Position numbers and translations under genes: made by a program
In this document: in pieces, positions 1 to 12,119 of the stretch
Numbering within the stretch: the first letter of the stretch is position 1
Layout: the number at the start of each line of letters is the position of its first letter
Notes under the pieces: generated by a model
Told to the model about the DNA's origin: nothing
The model's input: only the letters and a program-made list of their open reading frames with translations
The model's database searches: none
Assembly: GCA_026182355.1 (NCBI GenBank)
Contig: JAPFBL010000318.1
Span: 248,001 to 312,000 of the forward strand
Source of the DNA: Hermatobates lingyangjiaoensis
Lineage: Eukaryota > Arthropoda > Insecta > Hemiptera > Hermatobatidae
Length of the DNA: 64,000 bases
Direction: 5' to 3'

Positions 1-1440
1 CATCGTTGACTTTCAATTAAAAGTATAAACTTATTAATTTCACTTAGAGTCATTTTTATTCTCAGGAGGAGGAATATAAATAAATAACACAGTAAAATCT
101 CCTATGTATCCAGGCTTTAATGTAACTTTGTGTATTCATTAGACGAAAATCCATCTGCACTTTGACTAGATCAAAAGATCTAAACCTTTATTGACCTGTA
201 GCCCTATGAAAGCAATATTACCATCGGTAAACCTGTAGCGTAACAAGTAATTACACGCTTGTAAATTTTTGAAATATAATATTGGGATATGCGTTTAGTA
301 AATAACATGAGTTAGATATAAAAAAATTATTTTAACAATGCAAAAGTGCACATAACAATGTTTTAAATTTTTTTTGCAGATAAATAAAATAGTAACAGTA
401 TAAAAAAAACGTTATATTTAATATAAAAATTCAATAATAATCAACTGTTTGATAGAATAGGAATATTATGTAATAGGGATTAGGACAGTTTTCTAGGTTC
501 AAAAATTAAACTCTCGTTGACGATGTTTTGGTATTAAGAAATTTGTTCACAGGCCTACAAACAAAGTGTAGTAAGAAATCACATATCAATATCGAATAAA
601 TAAACAAGTATGAAAATGTGTTATTGAACCTCTGGAATATTACAACTAGAAATATAAAAGTAAAATAATATAATTCCTTAATAATAGTAATAATTTGTGT
701 AAGTTATATTATTGTCAAATACTGAGAGTACCAATGAAAAAAAAATAGTCAAAATTCTTAAACAAAAATGAATGTACAAAACAAAATGTATGCGTTTCTT
801 ATCAAGGAAAACAATATTTTCATGAAAATAAATAATAAACAAGAAAAAAATTAGCATTCTTGTAGCAATATGGCAGGTTTCAAGGATAATTTGAATTATA
901 TTTCATCGCATATTTCACGCAAAGATATATCTCATTTTGGTACTTTCTTTTACACATATATTTGACGACTCATTGACCGCTGCCACGACTGAGTAATTGG
1001 ACTTTCGTCGTCAGCAAGTTCTTGAAGCATAAAGTGAATGGTGATCACGAATTAATTAGTATTGTAATTCTTTTAGAAGCTCCAATTCGATAGAAACCAT
1101 TCTCTGTCACCTATTACAGCTGTCAATATATTGTGAGAATCACCTTGCCTCTTGTCGACGTCAGGAATACGAACATGCTCAGCAGCTCCCAAGGAAGCAG
1201 TGGAATATATTCATTTTTTTTTGGCTTGTATTTCTAGATTGATATTAGAGTTTAATTTACTTTCGATAGGATTTTCAGTTTTGAAACAAATATTGTACAA
1301 AATACCTATTTCATCACCTTTACTAGTATGGTCAAGGAAGGTATGAATTTTCCGACGATACACTTTGCATGCAAGTGCGTCACAATTCACTTAAACACGA
1401 GAAATAATAATCAATGATCAAACCATAATATGAAATAGGA
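1..1440. other. AT-rich sequence, nothing recognised
   Basis: Only a heavily decayed U3-A8-type HHR relic near 490-560 (minus) is visible. A 64-codon open frame at 1152 shows no domain. Confidence 0.5.
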
Positions 1441-1596
1441 AAAAAAAAGATTAAGACCATTAAACTCAAACAAGCGGTCTTCGTCAGTTGGGTTTTGATC
1501 ATTGATATAAATATATATATATATATCTATATATATATATATTTATAACAGTTCAAAATTGAAGATAAGTAGCACACAAAGTAAAAAACACACAAA

Positions 1597-1630
1597 CTCA
1601 AATTTTCGGGCAATCCGTCTTCAGGAGAAA
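1597..1630 (-). ncRNA. Hammerhead ribozyme (CUGAAGA family)
   Basis: Core CUGAAGA (1624-1618), extra C, GG-AUUG-CC stem II, GAA, AAUU, H17 = U, then GAG pairing with CUC before the core. The flank TTCAAAATTGAAGA at 1552 begins the same 3'-terminal segment found in the PLE at 61960. Confidence 0.62.
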
Positions 1631-1843
1631 AGAGAAAGGGAGACCAAAATACCACCGAGAGAACATTAGGAATTTTCCTCTGTATGATACTAAAGACAAA
1701 TAAGTCCGGAGACCATTCCCCGAAAGCACAGAGGGTCCAAAATCGCTAACTAGTGGGATCCAAACTCCCTCAAGTGCTCTCAAGAAGACTGTTTCGAAGA
1801 AGGAGAAAGGAAGTCACTTTCTACCAAAACGTAGGGAGCTTGA

Positions 1844-1999
1844 ATGCGCATTATCAATGATGGTTTATGCAGAATCTGTAAAAAAGTAGAAGAAACACCG
1901 TTGCACCGGCTGACTGACTGTCAGACAACTTTGCTACACAGAGGCATGTGCTTCGTGATACTTAACAAATCCATAGAAAAACTTTTACCAAGGAACTAG
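1844..1999 (+). pseudogene. Non-LTR retrotransposon C-terminal zinc knuckle
   Basis: The frame reads MRIINDGLCRICKKVEETPL then HRLTDCQTTLLHRGMCF, ending at a TAG at 1997. C-x2-C-x8-H-x4-C followed by a helix is the classic cysteine-histidine motif at the RT C-terminus of several non-LTR clades. The rest of the protein is absent. The following 115 bp (GAGCTTCTTC to the A-rich end near 2117) match the short insertion at 10565-10693, fixing this as one element family's 3' end. Confidence 0.6.
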
Positions 2000-2117
2000 C
2001 AAATGTACTGAGCTTCTTCAATGCGTTGAAGCTAACAGCTGGGCTGCTTTAGTACAGAAGGGGGGAAGCACAATAGTTTTTTTTTAAGACAGTGTTATAG
2101 TCACCCTCAAATAAAAA
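2000..2117 (+). mobile_element. 3' UTR of the non-LTR element
   Basis: Matches 10569-10693 through AGTACAGAAG, CACAATAGTT and TTTTTTTAAGAC up to CTTCAAATAA-type ends. Here the tail is A-rich, at 10673 it is (AAT)n. Confidence 0.6.
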
Positions 2118-2622
2118 AAAACAAAAAATGTCCTAAGCAAATGAATCTATGAATCATAAATTTCTTGACTGTCAACTATTCAACACTCTAATATGAAAAC
2201 ATATTAAATTGTTAGAAGAAATAATTCTGATATAAATAATAATGATATTAGTAATAAAAAGACATGTGAAGCAATTTCTTATCAAACAAAAAAAAAATTA
2301 TTGAAAGTGAACATGGCGTTTTAGTTATATTGAGGAGAAGAAAAGAAGTTGAGGAGAAGAAGGAAGAAGATGGATGGGATATTAAAATCAATAAATATGA
2401 TAAATACATTATTTGTTTTCACATAAATCACCCTGAAGTGTAAGACCAGCTATAACTCTACTTTAAGCGATTTTCATTATGCTTTACCCCAAATATTTAA
2501 GTGAAATTTTCAAATTTAGAACAGGAAAATACTCTTATTTTCTCTAAAAAAACATCATAAAAATCGACGAAAAAATGTCGTTTTAAGGTAATTTATAATT
2601 ACGGGTGTACGATAATTACATT

Positions 2623-3130
2623 AAATCATTAGTTGTGCAATCCGTAATTGTGTGGTATTTACTCATTCTGAGGTAAAATGGATAAACCAACAAAATGGGT
2701 GTCCAAAATTTCTTAAGCTGTTCACAAAAAATAAATGAGAAAGAAACAAAAAAAAAAGAAAGAAAAAAAAAGAAGTTTCTTTCCTCTAAATTAGTGGTTC
2801 TGGCCTTCTCTATTTCAGTTAACGGTTTTCAAGCATACACGAAGCCTTTGTCACCTTATCTCCTAAATGCCTATCCCCACTCTTTCGCAACGGATCTGTT
2901 TCCTACTAGTTGTTTTCACTGGATCAACCCGTCAGTACCACATCCACATTGGATATGTCTTGAATTCTCTTAATTGAATTTTATTATTGCACTCCGATTT
3001 TTGTAACTAATTAGATTTAATTTGTATTATAGTGTCTTCCTGATGATGAACACAAAGTGTTCGAAACGCGTTGAATAAAACTTCATTTGTATGGAGACTT
3101 TTGTTTGTTTATCTATTTTACCTCAGAATG
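2623..3130 (+). mobile_element. HHR element, family A (TCATTAGTTGTGCAATCCG ends)
   Basis: The left end AAATCATTAGTTGTGCAATC, followed by TACTCATTCTGAGGTAAAAT, is inverted at the right (GGAGACTTTTG to ACCTCAGAATGG). The interior includes a 92-codon frame (2695-2973) with no recognisable domain, then an HHR. Related elements are at 14838-15236 and 19038-19359. Confidence 0.6.
3031..3080 (+). ncRNA. Hammerhead ribozyme, family A
   Basis: Core CUGAUGA 3040-3046, extra U, stem II GAACAC/GUGUUC with AAA loop (a perfect 6 bp), GAA, palindrome ACGCGU 3066-3071, H17 = U 3072, then GAA pairing with UUC before the core. All core bases are present. Confidence 0.72.
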
Positions 3131-3527
3131 GATAATTACATTTATTAATCTTAAGACTTTACATTTACATTTATTAAATATGACTAACTCTTTATTTTTA
3201 ATTTAAATTAATCAAAACCTAAATCATTCAACAAAAATCCATTATTAATTTCTTCTTTATCTTTTTCATACAAATTAAAAAAAATATTTTCAATACATTA
3301 ATAATCAGTTTTGATTTATTAATGAAAATACTTACGAAATGTGCTTGTTTGATTTAGTAAATCTCATTTACACTTTTTTTATTTAGTGTGTCTTTTGTTG
3401 TTTTAAATAATATTTAGAACATAATAAGATATGATTATTGTCAAATAATAATGACAAATAATGATAGATAATATTATCAAATAATTTAGTGTGATGTTCG
3501 TAAAGCTCACAGATATGTATTTTTTTT

Positions 3528-3575
3528 TAGATGTAAACTTGAACACTAAGTGTTTAAAACGCGTTGTTAGTTTTC
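3528..3575 (+). ncRNA. Decayed family A hammerhead
   Basis: GAACACTAAGTGTTT, then AAAACGCGTTG, keep stem II and the ACGCGU segment, but the CUGAUGA core has become GUAAACU. Confidence 0.4.
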
Positions 3576-3599
3576 ATATTCAACTTTTTTTCCGTGGAG

Positions 3600-5340
3600 A
3601 CGTAATTTTTCAAATCCCTCAATATGAGTAAATACAATATTATAACAAATTGCGCAATTAATACATTGTTAATATTTAAAAGTTAATACTATATGATTAA
3701 AGTTTATTAAAATGTAAATTTAGATAAGTTTTGTAAACGTTTCTTCAAAGTTTTTTTATAAAACGTCATTTAAATATAAAAAATTGAAGCAAACAAATAA
3801 ATAGAAAAAAATTCACAAAATACAGAAAAAAACGCAAATTGTGCGTTTCCAAAACAACAAACTGGAAAATTCTTAGTATTTTGTAAGAATCCATTTAATC
3901 AAAGTAATAAAAAGGAGAAATTTAACTTTTTGTATATATTTTTTAAATCCATACATATTGTTTATCATAGGTAATATACCAGAGAATGATGTAATCCCAG
4001 ATAAAATGATAATATTGCCTTTTATCCTCCAAGAAAATTTCCGGATTGTTTAATACTAACTTTGAAGGCACATCAATTATTTAAATTGCGTTTTTATATT
4101 TTTTACGTGTTTTAATAAAAAAAAATAATAATTTACTCTTTTTTATGGTGTTGAATGAAATATATTTACAGTTCTAAATAATTATTAACAATATTAAGAT
4201 AAAAAGTTTAATTGTCAATATAATTGCAATGGTGTAGACATTTTTGGAATCTGTATCACAATATCCCTGTGTGATAATGTAAATTGTTTATAAATTGATA
4301 ATATAGATAATTTTTTGTACCTCCAATGGTTGATGAAAATCTAATATTTGTGTATTTTTAAGATCAGGACTTATCAGGAATTATTATCTCTATATATATA
4401 GATCACAAAATTTATAAAAGATATTGCCTATATCACTTTCGATAGAATAAAAGAAAAAAGAATTAAATCTTCTTCAAAAATATAAATTTGAAAATTTTGA
4501 ATTAAAACAATTTTAAAATTTAATTTAAGAACACTATACAAAGTTTTATTGTTTCCATTCTTAACTCTTCAATAACAGTTAGTATTTTAATATAAATCAT
4601 ACTTTAGCCTGTGAAGAAAGTTTGAAATGGGTTTATAAAAGAGAATATGAAAGTTTGATTTCCGTCTGAGTAACTGTCAAATGTTGAAATTTGAAAAGTC
4701 GCATTAAAAAAATCACCCATTCCGCACAAAAAATTCAAGTCATTTTTCTAAACATACATATAGATAGGTAACAAGATTTTACAATAGACACATGACAAAA
4801 AGTATAGCCTTATTTTTGTAAATAAATATAATATGCAAGATATTATATTATGTAATATATAAATATAATATGAAAATCATTATATAAATTGGACAGAAGC
4901 TAAAATTATTACATATGAAAAAACGGTAATGTTAAGAAAAGTTATCAATTCCTCTCTGATTAAATTTCACAGATTAAATTCTATAAACATTATTAATGAT
5001 TTATTCGAACTTGACTCTGTATTGACAATAGAAATAGCTTTATCTTCTATTGACGGTTGACAGCTGGCAGGTCATTTGTTACTTACTTCTTCCTGAACTC
5101 CTTTGTTCACTCCGACTTGTCTTCCCAGCTCTTTATTCCCTTTCCAGCACTCTATGCACTTTAAAATACCTATCTTGCCTCCCACTCTTCCAAACACCAG
5201 GTAATTTTGTTTCAGTATCTGTTGGACTATGTGCCGAAGACCACTTGTTTAAAGTTGAAAGATCTTAGTCATTTTTATTATTTCTTACTATGGTTTACAT
5301 GTCGATACATATATAGCTATCAACGTAGATAAAGAAACAC
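3600..5340. other. AT-rich sequence, nothing recognised
   Basis: No repeats with other parts of the window and no coding signature were recognised; the 72-codon frame at 5050-5268 has no domain I know. Confidence 0.4.
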
Positions 5341-5581
5341 AGAAGTGAAGACGCGTCCACTGACCGATATATATATATGTATACTTAAACGAAATGATTC
5401 TACAAACTAAATAAACTAAAATCACAGAAAAATCAAACAGAAATGAGATCACATAAAATTCGTAATGTATTTCTATTGCCTCATCATCAGGAAGGTAATA
5501 GTCAGTTTTACATATATATATATATCTATGACTTTATATATATATATTCAGGTAACTCACCACAAATTAAAGAAGATAGTC

Positions 5582-5617
5582 GCTCTAAGGCCTTTCGTTT
5601 TCACGTCGTCAGAGAGC
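5582..5617 (-). ncRNA. Hammerhead ribozyme (AGGCCU family)
   Basis: Minus strand: GCUCU, CUGACGA, C, GU-GAAA-AC, GAA, AGGCCU, H17 = U, AGAGC. Stem I is a perfect 5 bp; stem II is only 2 bp closed by GAAA. Confidence 0.7.
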
Positions 5618-5650
5618 AAGTGATTTCAAGTTGTAAGCAGGTTTTCACTT

Positions 5651-5686
5651 GCTCTCTGACGACGTGAAAACGAAAGGCCTTAGAGC
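5651..5686 (+). ncRNA. Hammerhead ribozyme (AGGCCU family)
   Basis: Stem I GCUCU 5651-5655 pairs with AGAGC 5682-5686; core CUGACGA 5656-5662; GAA 5672-5674; palindrome AGGCCU 5675-5680; predicted cleavage after U5681. Confidence 0.72.
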
Positions 5687-5954
5687 GACTATCTTCTTTA
5701 ATTTGTGGTGAATTACCTAAATATTTATATCACGTGTTATATATATATATGATCGAACCACAATATGAAATGGGGAAAAAAATCCTTCAATCGTTACAAG
5801 CGGTTACTCTAAAAAAAGATCTTAATATTTTATCCCATTTCATATTGTGTTTTGATCATTGATTGTTATTTCACGTGTTTATTATGAAATATCGTTATAT
5901 ATATATATATATATATACAAACATTAAAAAATAGGAAAGAACACAGAAAGTCAC

Positions 5955-6002
5955 TACAGAACTCACTTCAATATTTCGACATCTGTCGTCATCGGGAAGA
6001 AG
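5955..6002 (-). ncRNA. Hammerhead relic (CCGAUGA core)
   Basis: Minus strand CCGAUGA-C, GAC-AGAU-GUC, GAAA, UAU-U. U4 is replaced by C, so activity is doubtful. Same family as 39575 and 54684. Confidence 0.5.
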
Positions 6003-6192
6003 TGCAAAGTACTCGTATTCAGAAGCAAACTGCTAATATATATATATTGAAAAAAAGTATCAACAGTATAATAGAAACAGAACTAAAGTTTATCAGGACT
6101 CCATCAGGACTTCAGATTCAACCTCTAGAACACGTTTGAACTTGATGAACTGACCCAGTCCTGATAAACTTTAGTTTTGTATATATATTATA

Positions 6193-6277
6193 TCAATGAT
6201 CAAACCACAATAAGAAATGGGAAAACAAGACTATCTTAGTCTTGTTTTCCCATTTCTTATTGTGGTTTGATCATTGA
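6193..6277. repeat. Perfect palindrome from which the hammerhead core is missing
   Basis: TCAATGATCAAACCACAATA and the following bases to CAAGACTA are mirrored by TCTTAGTCTTG and onward. These are the outer flanks of the AGAUCU-family HHR elements (36721, 37137, 40532), but the ribozyme itself is absent; the junction lies within a base or two of the predicted cleavage position. Confidence 0.85.
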
Positions 6278-6339
6278 TTGTTATTTCACGTGTTTATGTG
6301 AAATCTTTTTATATATATATATATATATATATATACTTC

Positions 6340-7280
6340 TTGTCCAAAGTTTAAATAAATTATGTGATGGGCATTTATGTGACCTATTATGTGACTTTTA
6401 GGCAGTCATTTATATATCATTTTTCAAAACAAAATAATTTCTACAAATATCATTAATTCCTTTTTGTAATATTTTTCGTGGTAACAAATCATCAATATTA
6501 TGTTACTAATGCTTATTGCAGACTTAGGCAAGGTTAGCTATAAAAGGAGAATGAAATACTTGAAAAGTGCTGAGTTTGATTACTTGGAAGGGGAGATTAG
6601 AAGCCAAACGACGGTTAATTTTTGGATTTAAGCCAACTTCTGTTCTATCTCTCTTGTCATCCTCCAGTACAAGGGGTCTTTTTTTTTTAATTTTTTTTCG
6701 TACAGGTGTTCTAAACTGCTATGGCAATTTGTTCAATTAAAAAGCATTTTTTTACATAACAATAATAATTATTTAGTAGTAAAGTATGTGAAATATAATA
6801 CAACTTAATATTAAATGATAATTTTTAACTGTTAAAAATAGTATATATTTATCAAAGTGGTATATATTTTGACCAGTTATTAGCAATATGATCTGGGATG
6901 TAAACGAACAATATAATTAACTATATGTTATTGTAATTAACTTTATAATTAGCCGATTAAGAGTCCAAAATGACATATATATGTAGAATTTTAGTAGGGA
7001 TTTTACTATATAATTATGTTAATAGATAGAAATCCAATCATTATAGACCTTAGGATGTTAGTTGAAGTCTACAGGCCGTGTGCTTGTCTTAGTGCTAAAG
7101 GTATTAAATTTGAATCTTAGCGATGAGTCTAGTTTGTTCAAGTTTTAGTTGAATTTGTTGTCTACGATGTGTATTAGAGAAAACGTGTTTTTGTTTGTTT
7201 TGTGAAAAATACTGATACTTCATGGAAATATTGTGTATGAATTTATAAATTAGGAGTCCTGAATTTTACCTGGCTCAAGT
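6340..7280. other. AT-rich sequence, nothing recognised
   Basis: No coding signature. A tRNA-like stretch near 7075-7125 (GTGCTTGTCTTAGTGCTAAA) was seen but is too diverged to call. Confidence 0.35.
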
Positions 7281-7289
7281 ATATTTGTA

Positions 7290-7445
7290 AAAGGAATCTT
7301 TAACAAGTACGTGACATTGTGCAAGCTTGGGAATGAAGGCTATACCTCGATGAGATAATCGAGGGACAGTGTGAGAATCAAACCTAGGATCTTCTAATCT
7401 AGAGACGAGGACGCAAGCGACTGGGCTACCCTGGCCTTACGTAAA
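7290..7445 (-). mobile_element. tRNA-derived SINE fragment
   Basis: The minus strand starts GGCCAGGGTAGCCCAGTCGC (box A-like), has a degenerate box B GGTTTGATTCT, and continues into a body whose plus strand reads TCTTTAACAAGTACGTGACA, the conserved SINE body also at 25890, 48130 and 52815. Confidence 0.55.
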
Positions 7446-8989
7446 GCTGTAGGTACGAGACTAATCTTGAACGATTTCAAGAATTCATTAAAGATCCCTG
7501 TTCTAATAACCTTGAGAAAGGTAAAGTTTATAACTTCCGACAAAGAATCGACCTGGATGGGTTTCATATGGATGAGATACCATAGCTCATCCATATCTCA
7601 ATAGAGTGCCAATAACAAATGTGCCACACTTTTTGCCTAGAACAGCGCTAAAGATTACAAGTTTATAAGCTTATGGGTTAGAAAGAAACAAACATGTGAG
7701 GTTCAACTTTGTGGCTTTATGTGCAGTATGGAAGGATGTATAAATTTGCAACCAGGTGGCAATAGTGTAAAAAACATTGGTGTGGATCAATGTCTGTGAT
7801 GTAGCAAGAAAGAATTCTTTGAGAATAATTTTTTTTGTAATATAACGAGCAGTGTCAGGCCCTCTCCAATTGTTAGAGTTTATCTGAATGCAGTAAGGGA
7901 CAAAATTGCCTTTCAGAAAAGAGATGACAAGCGGGCTTTTTGAATTGGAATAGGTAATTAGAATGGAATTGCGTTCAATGGAAGGTGTACTCTGGCAGAA
8001 AGGATCTGGTTTCTAATCTAGACACAATTTGTATCTCGCACCTTTGTCATCATACAGATGACATTCGCTCTTGCATCGACTGGATCACTTTCAACTTATA
8101 TCAATCATTTGATTCCAGAGTAGCAATACGAAAGCCAGATCACCCCGGTCTGCAACTTGACTTAAAAAGCATTCATTATAGCCCTAGACCAATCCCTACC
8201 TTTTAGACTTTTCATGTCTAAAGAAATTCTCCCTATTCACACTAAGGTAATATCATCCTTTTTCGACCATTTTGATTCATTGTTAAAAGAACTTTCTTTC
8301 ACATCAGGGGTGCAATAGCTTTCTTACGCCACTACATCGTATGATTTGCAATCTACCTCCACTCCTCTGCCTATTTACTAATTGTGACATTTAAAAAAAA
8401 TACAAGATTAAGCAACAAATCGAAGAGCTTGTCAAAAACAATATACACCATGGCCGTAAAAATCGCATACCATACTCCACCAAACAACTTTTTTTTTTTA
8501 AACATCATTAATCCACACTGCAAAAAATTTTAAAATTTGCATGAACATTTTAATTTCCATACTATTATTATTATTGTCGTATTATTATTAACATTATAGT
8601 ATTACATTATGGACTATAGTATTATATGTAATATATAATATTATATATTAGCTATAGTATTATGGTATTTATATTATAGTATTATCACATTATTATTATA
8701 TGTTAGTATTATTATTAGTATTGTTTTAGTAGGGTTATTAGAACCATTATATTTACAACAATTATAATATAATTATAATATAATATAACCATTTTACCTT
8801 CAGTATTTTATTTATTTATTTATTATTATATTACAACTACACTTAGAAATGCAACAAGTAATAATGATAAATAGTGATAGAAAAATGAAATGAAAGACTC
8901 GATATCAATTATTCTGATCATTTGAAATTAGTTAGCATTGCTGAGTAGATTTCGGGGCCAACATCTTTTTAGCATTCTAATAGGGTTGG

Positions 8990-9460
8990 TGGGATGATAA
9001 TTACTGAATTAAAGAGTTTAGGTTGGAGGGTAAAGATTCATGAAATTTGTGGTATCGTGATAGGATTTTTTGGTGGATAAAAGAAATTTTCAAATAGTTA
9101 TGTATGGTATCATAAGAAACATGAAAGGAAGCTTGTACACTTTTTCGAAGGATTATGAATTGGGCTGTTTGGATTCTTTGAATATTTGTACCCTTGGTTG
9201 ATCCCCAAATTTCGAGTCCGTAAGTCCAAATCGGTTTAAGTATTGTAGTACATATCAGTCTTTTGTTTGTGTTGAGTAAAATTTGATCTTTTGTCGGGAA
9301 GTTTAGACAGCATCTTATATCGTCTCATTAATCCCTGTCGCTTCAGTCTTGTGTGTGGATTCCATGCTAATCGTTTGTCTATGTACTTTCCCAGATATCA
9401 CACTACGTTGGAAATTGAGTATTTTCTTCTCCTCTTGAGCACTTTTGGAATAATTCTATC
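8990..9460 (-). pseudogene. Jockey-like non-LTR reverse transcriptase relic
   Basis: One minus frame reads ICTTILKPIWTYGLEIWGST then KGTNIQRIQTAQFIILRKSV, the thumb-region signature of jockey-clade RTs (LRPxWTYGLELWG). Upstream sequence is frameshifted and no long frame survives. It is more diverged from the copies at 35481 and 56800 than they are from each other. Confidence 0.6.
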
Positions 9461-9559
9461 TTTAAAGTGTGACAAATAAGAGAAAGTTGTCTAACATGGG
9501 GTAGTCTTATTGACCTATTGATATTTTATTCCAAAATTTTTTCGATTATTTATAGTCCA

Positions 9560-10240
9560 TTAAATATTCAAATTCTTTACTCATCAGTAACATTTTTTTC
9601 CAAAAATTTTACCTTTTTATTATTTGTGTTATTCTTGTCCCTGCATTATCTGTCAGGCTATTTTTTTTCGCCTAATATTAGTGAATTAGTCAGAAGTTTA
9701 AATAAGTCGTCTGTTGGATGGTTAGTCTGTTCATTTATAACAGCAATGTAAACTGTTTTATGATAAAGTATTTTTAATGGCCCAGTAGTAGTTCTTTATA
9801 TAGTGTCTATCGAATTTTCTAGATTTTCAAGTTTGTGTCTGCAGAACATCAAACCTAAGAATTCGGATATGTAGTCGAATAATTTATTGAATAAGATATT
9901 TATAGATTCATTAGATAACTCTAATTAGACATCAGTCAGTTATTAACCAGTTCGCACTCTGTGGAGATAGAATTATTCGGAAAGCAATTGAGTGGAGTAA
10001 ACAAAAATGCAAAGTAATATGGATTATAATGATTTAAATTAATATTTAACATATGATAATATTAATATGAGTTCTCTTCATAGATAGAAATTATTGAAAC
10101 TGCTGAGAGTAATAAATCTATAAGAATCTATAATAATTAATTTGATTTTTCACCTTATTAAAATATATCTAATTATCCTCAATTTTTAAATATTTGTATT
10201 TTCTAAAACTGAAATATTAGGTTAATGAAGTTCAATTGCT
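9560..10240. other. AT-rich sequence, nothing recognised
   Basis: A 77-codon frame at 9518-9751 is hydrophobic only because of T-richness. Confidence 0.35.
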
Positions 10241-10345
10241 ACTTTGCTATAAGTAAAGTGTAGTGGTCATTGAAAAATTTATTTTAACATTTTGATGGAT
10301 TTTGAGGTGCTTCGAGTCATTGTTTGATCGTTTATTAATTTTGTG

Positions 10346-10424
<79 letters not shown>
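10240..10424 (+). repeat. Diverged copy of the TAAGTAAAG repeat followed by (TG)n
   Basis: CTATAAGTAAAGTGTAGTGG followed by a GTG-rich microsatellite (10342-10424) resembles the start of the macro-repeat units at 42640 and 44275, which also run into TGTGTG. Confidence 0.6.
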
Positions 10425-10426
<2 letters not shown>

Positions 10427-10564
10427 TTGTTGTGTCTGTTGGAGGGAGGATGAGGGAGAGGAGTTTGTATATGTATTCAAAAGTTAGTGGACTCGCTAAA
10501 GACTCACTAATTGATAGATCGAATTCATATTTATCAAAATTTGAGCCCTGTCTTTAGGGCAGAT

Positions 10565-10693
10565 ATCAGCAAAAGTGCTGAGTTTCTTGGAGGCGTTGAA
10601 GCTAAGTGCTGGGGTACTTTAGTACAGAAGAGGGGAAGTACAATAGTTTTTTTTAAGACGCAGCCACCTTCAAATAATAATAATAATAATAAT
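10565..10693 (+). mobile_element. Short non-LTR 3' insertion with 9-bp target duplication
   Basis: A 129-bp segment ending in (AAT)n is flanked by AGGGCAGAT at 10556-10564 and 10694-10702. Its sequence matches the 3' UTR at 2000-2117. It is a strongly 5'-truncated copy with an intact target-site duplication. Confidence 0.65.
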
Positions 10694-10699
10694 AGGGCA

Positions 10700-10999
10700 G
10701 ATGTATCATTGTTTTTGTGCAATTTTGAAAAATCAGAGTTACTTTTTTGGGTAAAATGTAATTTTACATTTCTTTTTCTCCTGTTATATCCAGAGTGTAT
10801 AAACCTTGGGGTTATTGTGAAACTAATAGAAGCTTCAACTGAAAAAAAAACCCTCAGATTTTTAAAGCTGTTAAAAGACTTGCAATAAAATGTAAATATT
10901 TCATCTTACGATCGATTTTAAATTATTTTTGGCTGGATAGAGTTGACATTGTTTGATGGCTTATAATGAAATAAATTATAGCAAATGTAATACTGTTTA
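10700..10999. other. No gene recognised
   Basis: The open frame crossing the LINE insertion (10511-10888) is a chance reading through (AAT)n and flanks. Confidence 0.35.
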
Positions 11000-11720
11000 A
11001 GGGAATTAACAAAAATATTTTTTTTTTTTTAAATGGGGTGGATGAAATGAGCTGTTATTTCACATTTTGTTTTAAAAAAAATGTTTTACTATAATAACAA
11101 CTGATTATAGCAAAATGAAATCATTAAAAACCGAAAACTCCATTTAAAATAACGAATAAATTGTGGTATTTTTTTACTTATCAAATGTTACTAAATTTAA
11201 CAGAAATCTCAGATAATAAAATTGATGAATTAAATAAACATACTTTGAAGAAATGTTTTCAGTATGGCAGTTTTCAATATACTTAAATATTTGGTGGCAA
11301 TTGGTTTTTTTGAAAGTCGGTTCTTTGAAGTTAAAATTGGAAAATCTCAAACTCTCACTCTCAAAGTTCTTTCGCCAGTAATATTGGTCAATTCTGACAC
11401 CAGGATTTCTTGTTATCGTAAGTTATATTTGTTTGAACTTGCAGAAAACTATTTGTGGAACTTGCCTTGCATTATAAAAAAAGAAATATTGCTCTTATAC
11501 GTGTACCCCTGAAATTATCATATACTAGAATAAAATGCAAAAAAATGATATACAGCTTACATATTTACAATGTGATAATTTATTTCTATTTTGAGTTACC
11601 TCAAATAATGTGAAACAAAGTTTGGAATGAATATGTTAAAATTTTCATTAAATATTAAATTATCATTAGATTTGTGTAAATGCTTTACAAATTTGAAATT
11701 ATTTGTTTTTTCTAAACTTT
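11000..11720. other. AT-rich sequence, nothing recognised
   Basis: An 82-codon frame at 11264-11512 shows no domain. Confidence 0.35.
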
Positions 11721-11734
11721 TGTCTACTTAAATT

Positions 11735-11850
11735 CATGAATTTCGTCATTACGAACTGTCGTCATTACCACAGAGGTTAGTATTATTAATATTAAACATA
11801 TATTATACTGTCTTACTTCGTACACTGCTGCTGTAGCTCTCGAACCGTTG
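11735..11850 (-). repeat. Truncated ACCGGU-family HHR element
   Basis: ACCACAGAGGTTAGTATTAT through GTAGCTCTCGAACCG matches 48433-48515, the flank of the HHR pair there, but stops within stem III (AACCG), so no ribozyme is present. Confidence 0.55.
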
Positions 11851-12119
11851 TTTACTTGTTCATTATTTAATGCTGCTACTCTTTTTGTTGTAACAAATAT
11901 ATTAATAAATAACAAGATTTTAAAATAACAAGTTTTTCGTTAGGATTTGATTCTAACGAAAACTGCTCGATACGGTTGAAAGAACTTAGTCTTTTTTCCC
12001 ATTTCTTATTGTGGTTTGAAATTTGATATAAATACATAAACATACTATTGGAAATATTTGTGTATGTGGTATATTTATATGATACTATTGTATCAATAGA
12101 TTGCATCAGTGTAACGAAA

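Larger units (their letters stand above)
5551..5717. repeat. Long inverted repeat with two opposed hammerheads (AGGCCU family)
   Basis: Arms of about 70 bp (GGTAACTCACCACAAATTAA left; its complement ends at 5717) flank a 23-bp spacer (about 5623-5645). Each arm holds one complete HHR, pointing in opposite directions. TA tracts adjoin on the left and at 5738. Confidence 0.85.

Noticed and set aside
5443..5667. 74-codon open frame across the inverted HHR element
   Set aside because: It reads through TA repeats and both ribozyme arms; not a plausible protein.
7985..8206. 73-codon frame with SHLCHHTDDIRSCIDW, suspected transposon protein
   Set aside because: I could not match it to any family with confidence and it has no second conserved block nearby.
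10247..10557. Open frames encoding Thr-His or Cys-Val runs
   Set aside because: They are translations of the (TG)n microsatellite on both strands.
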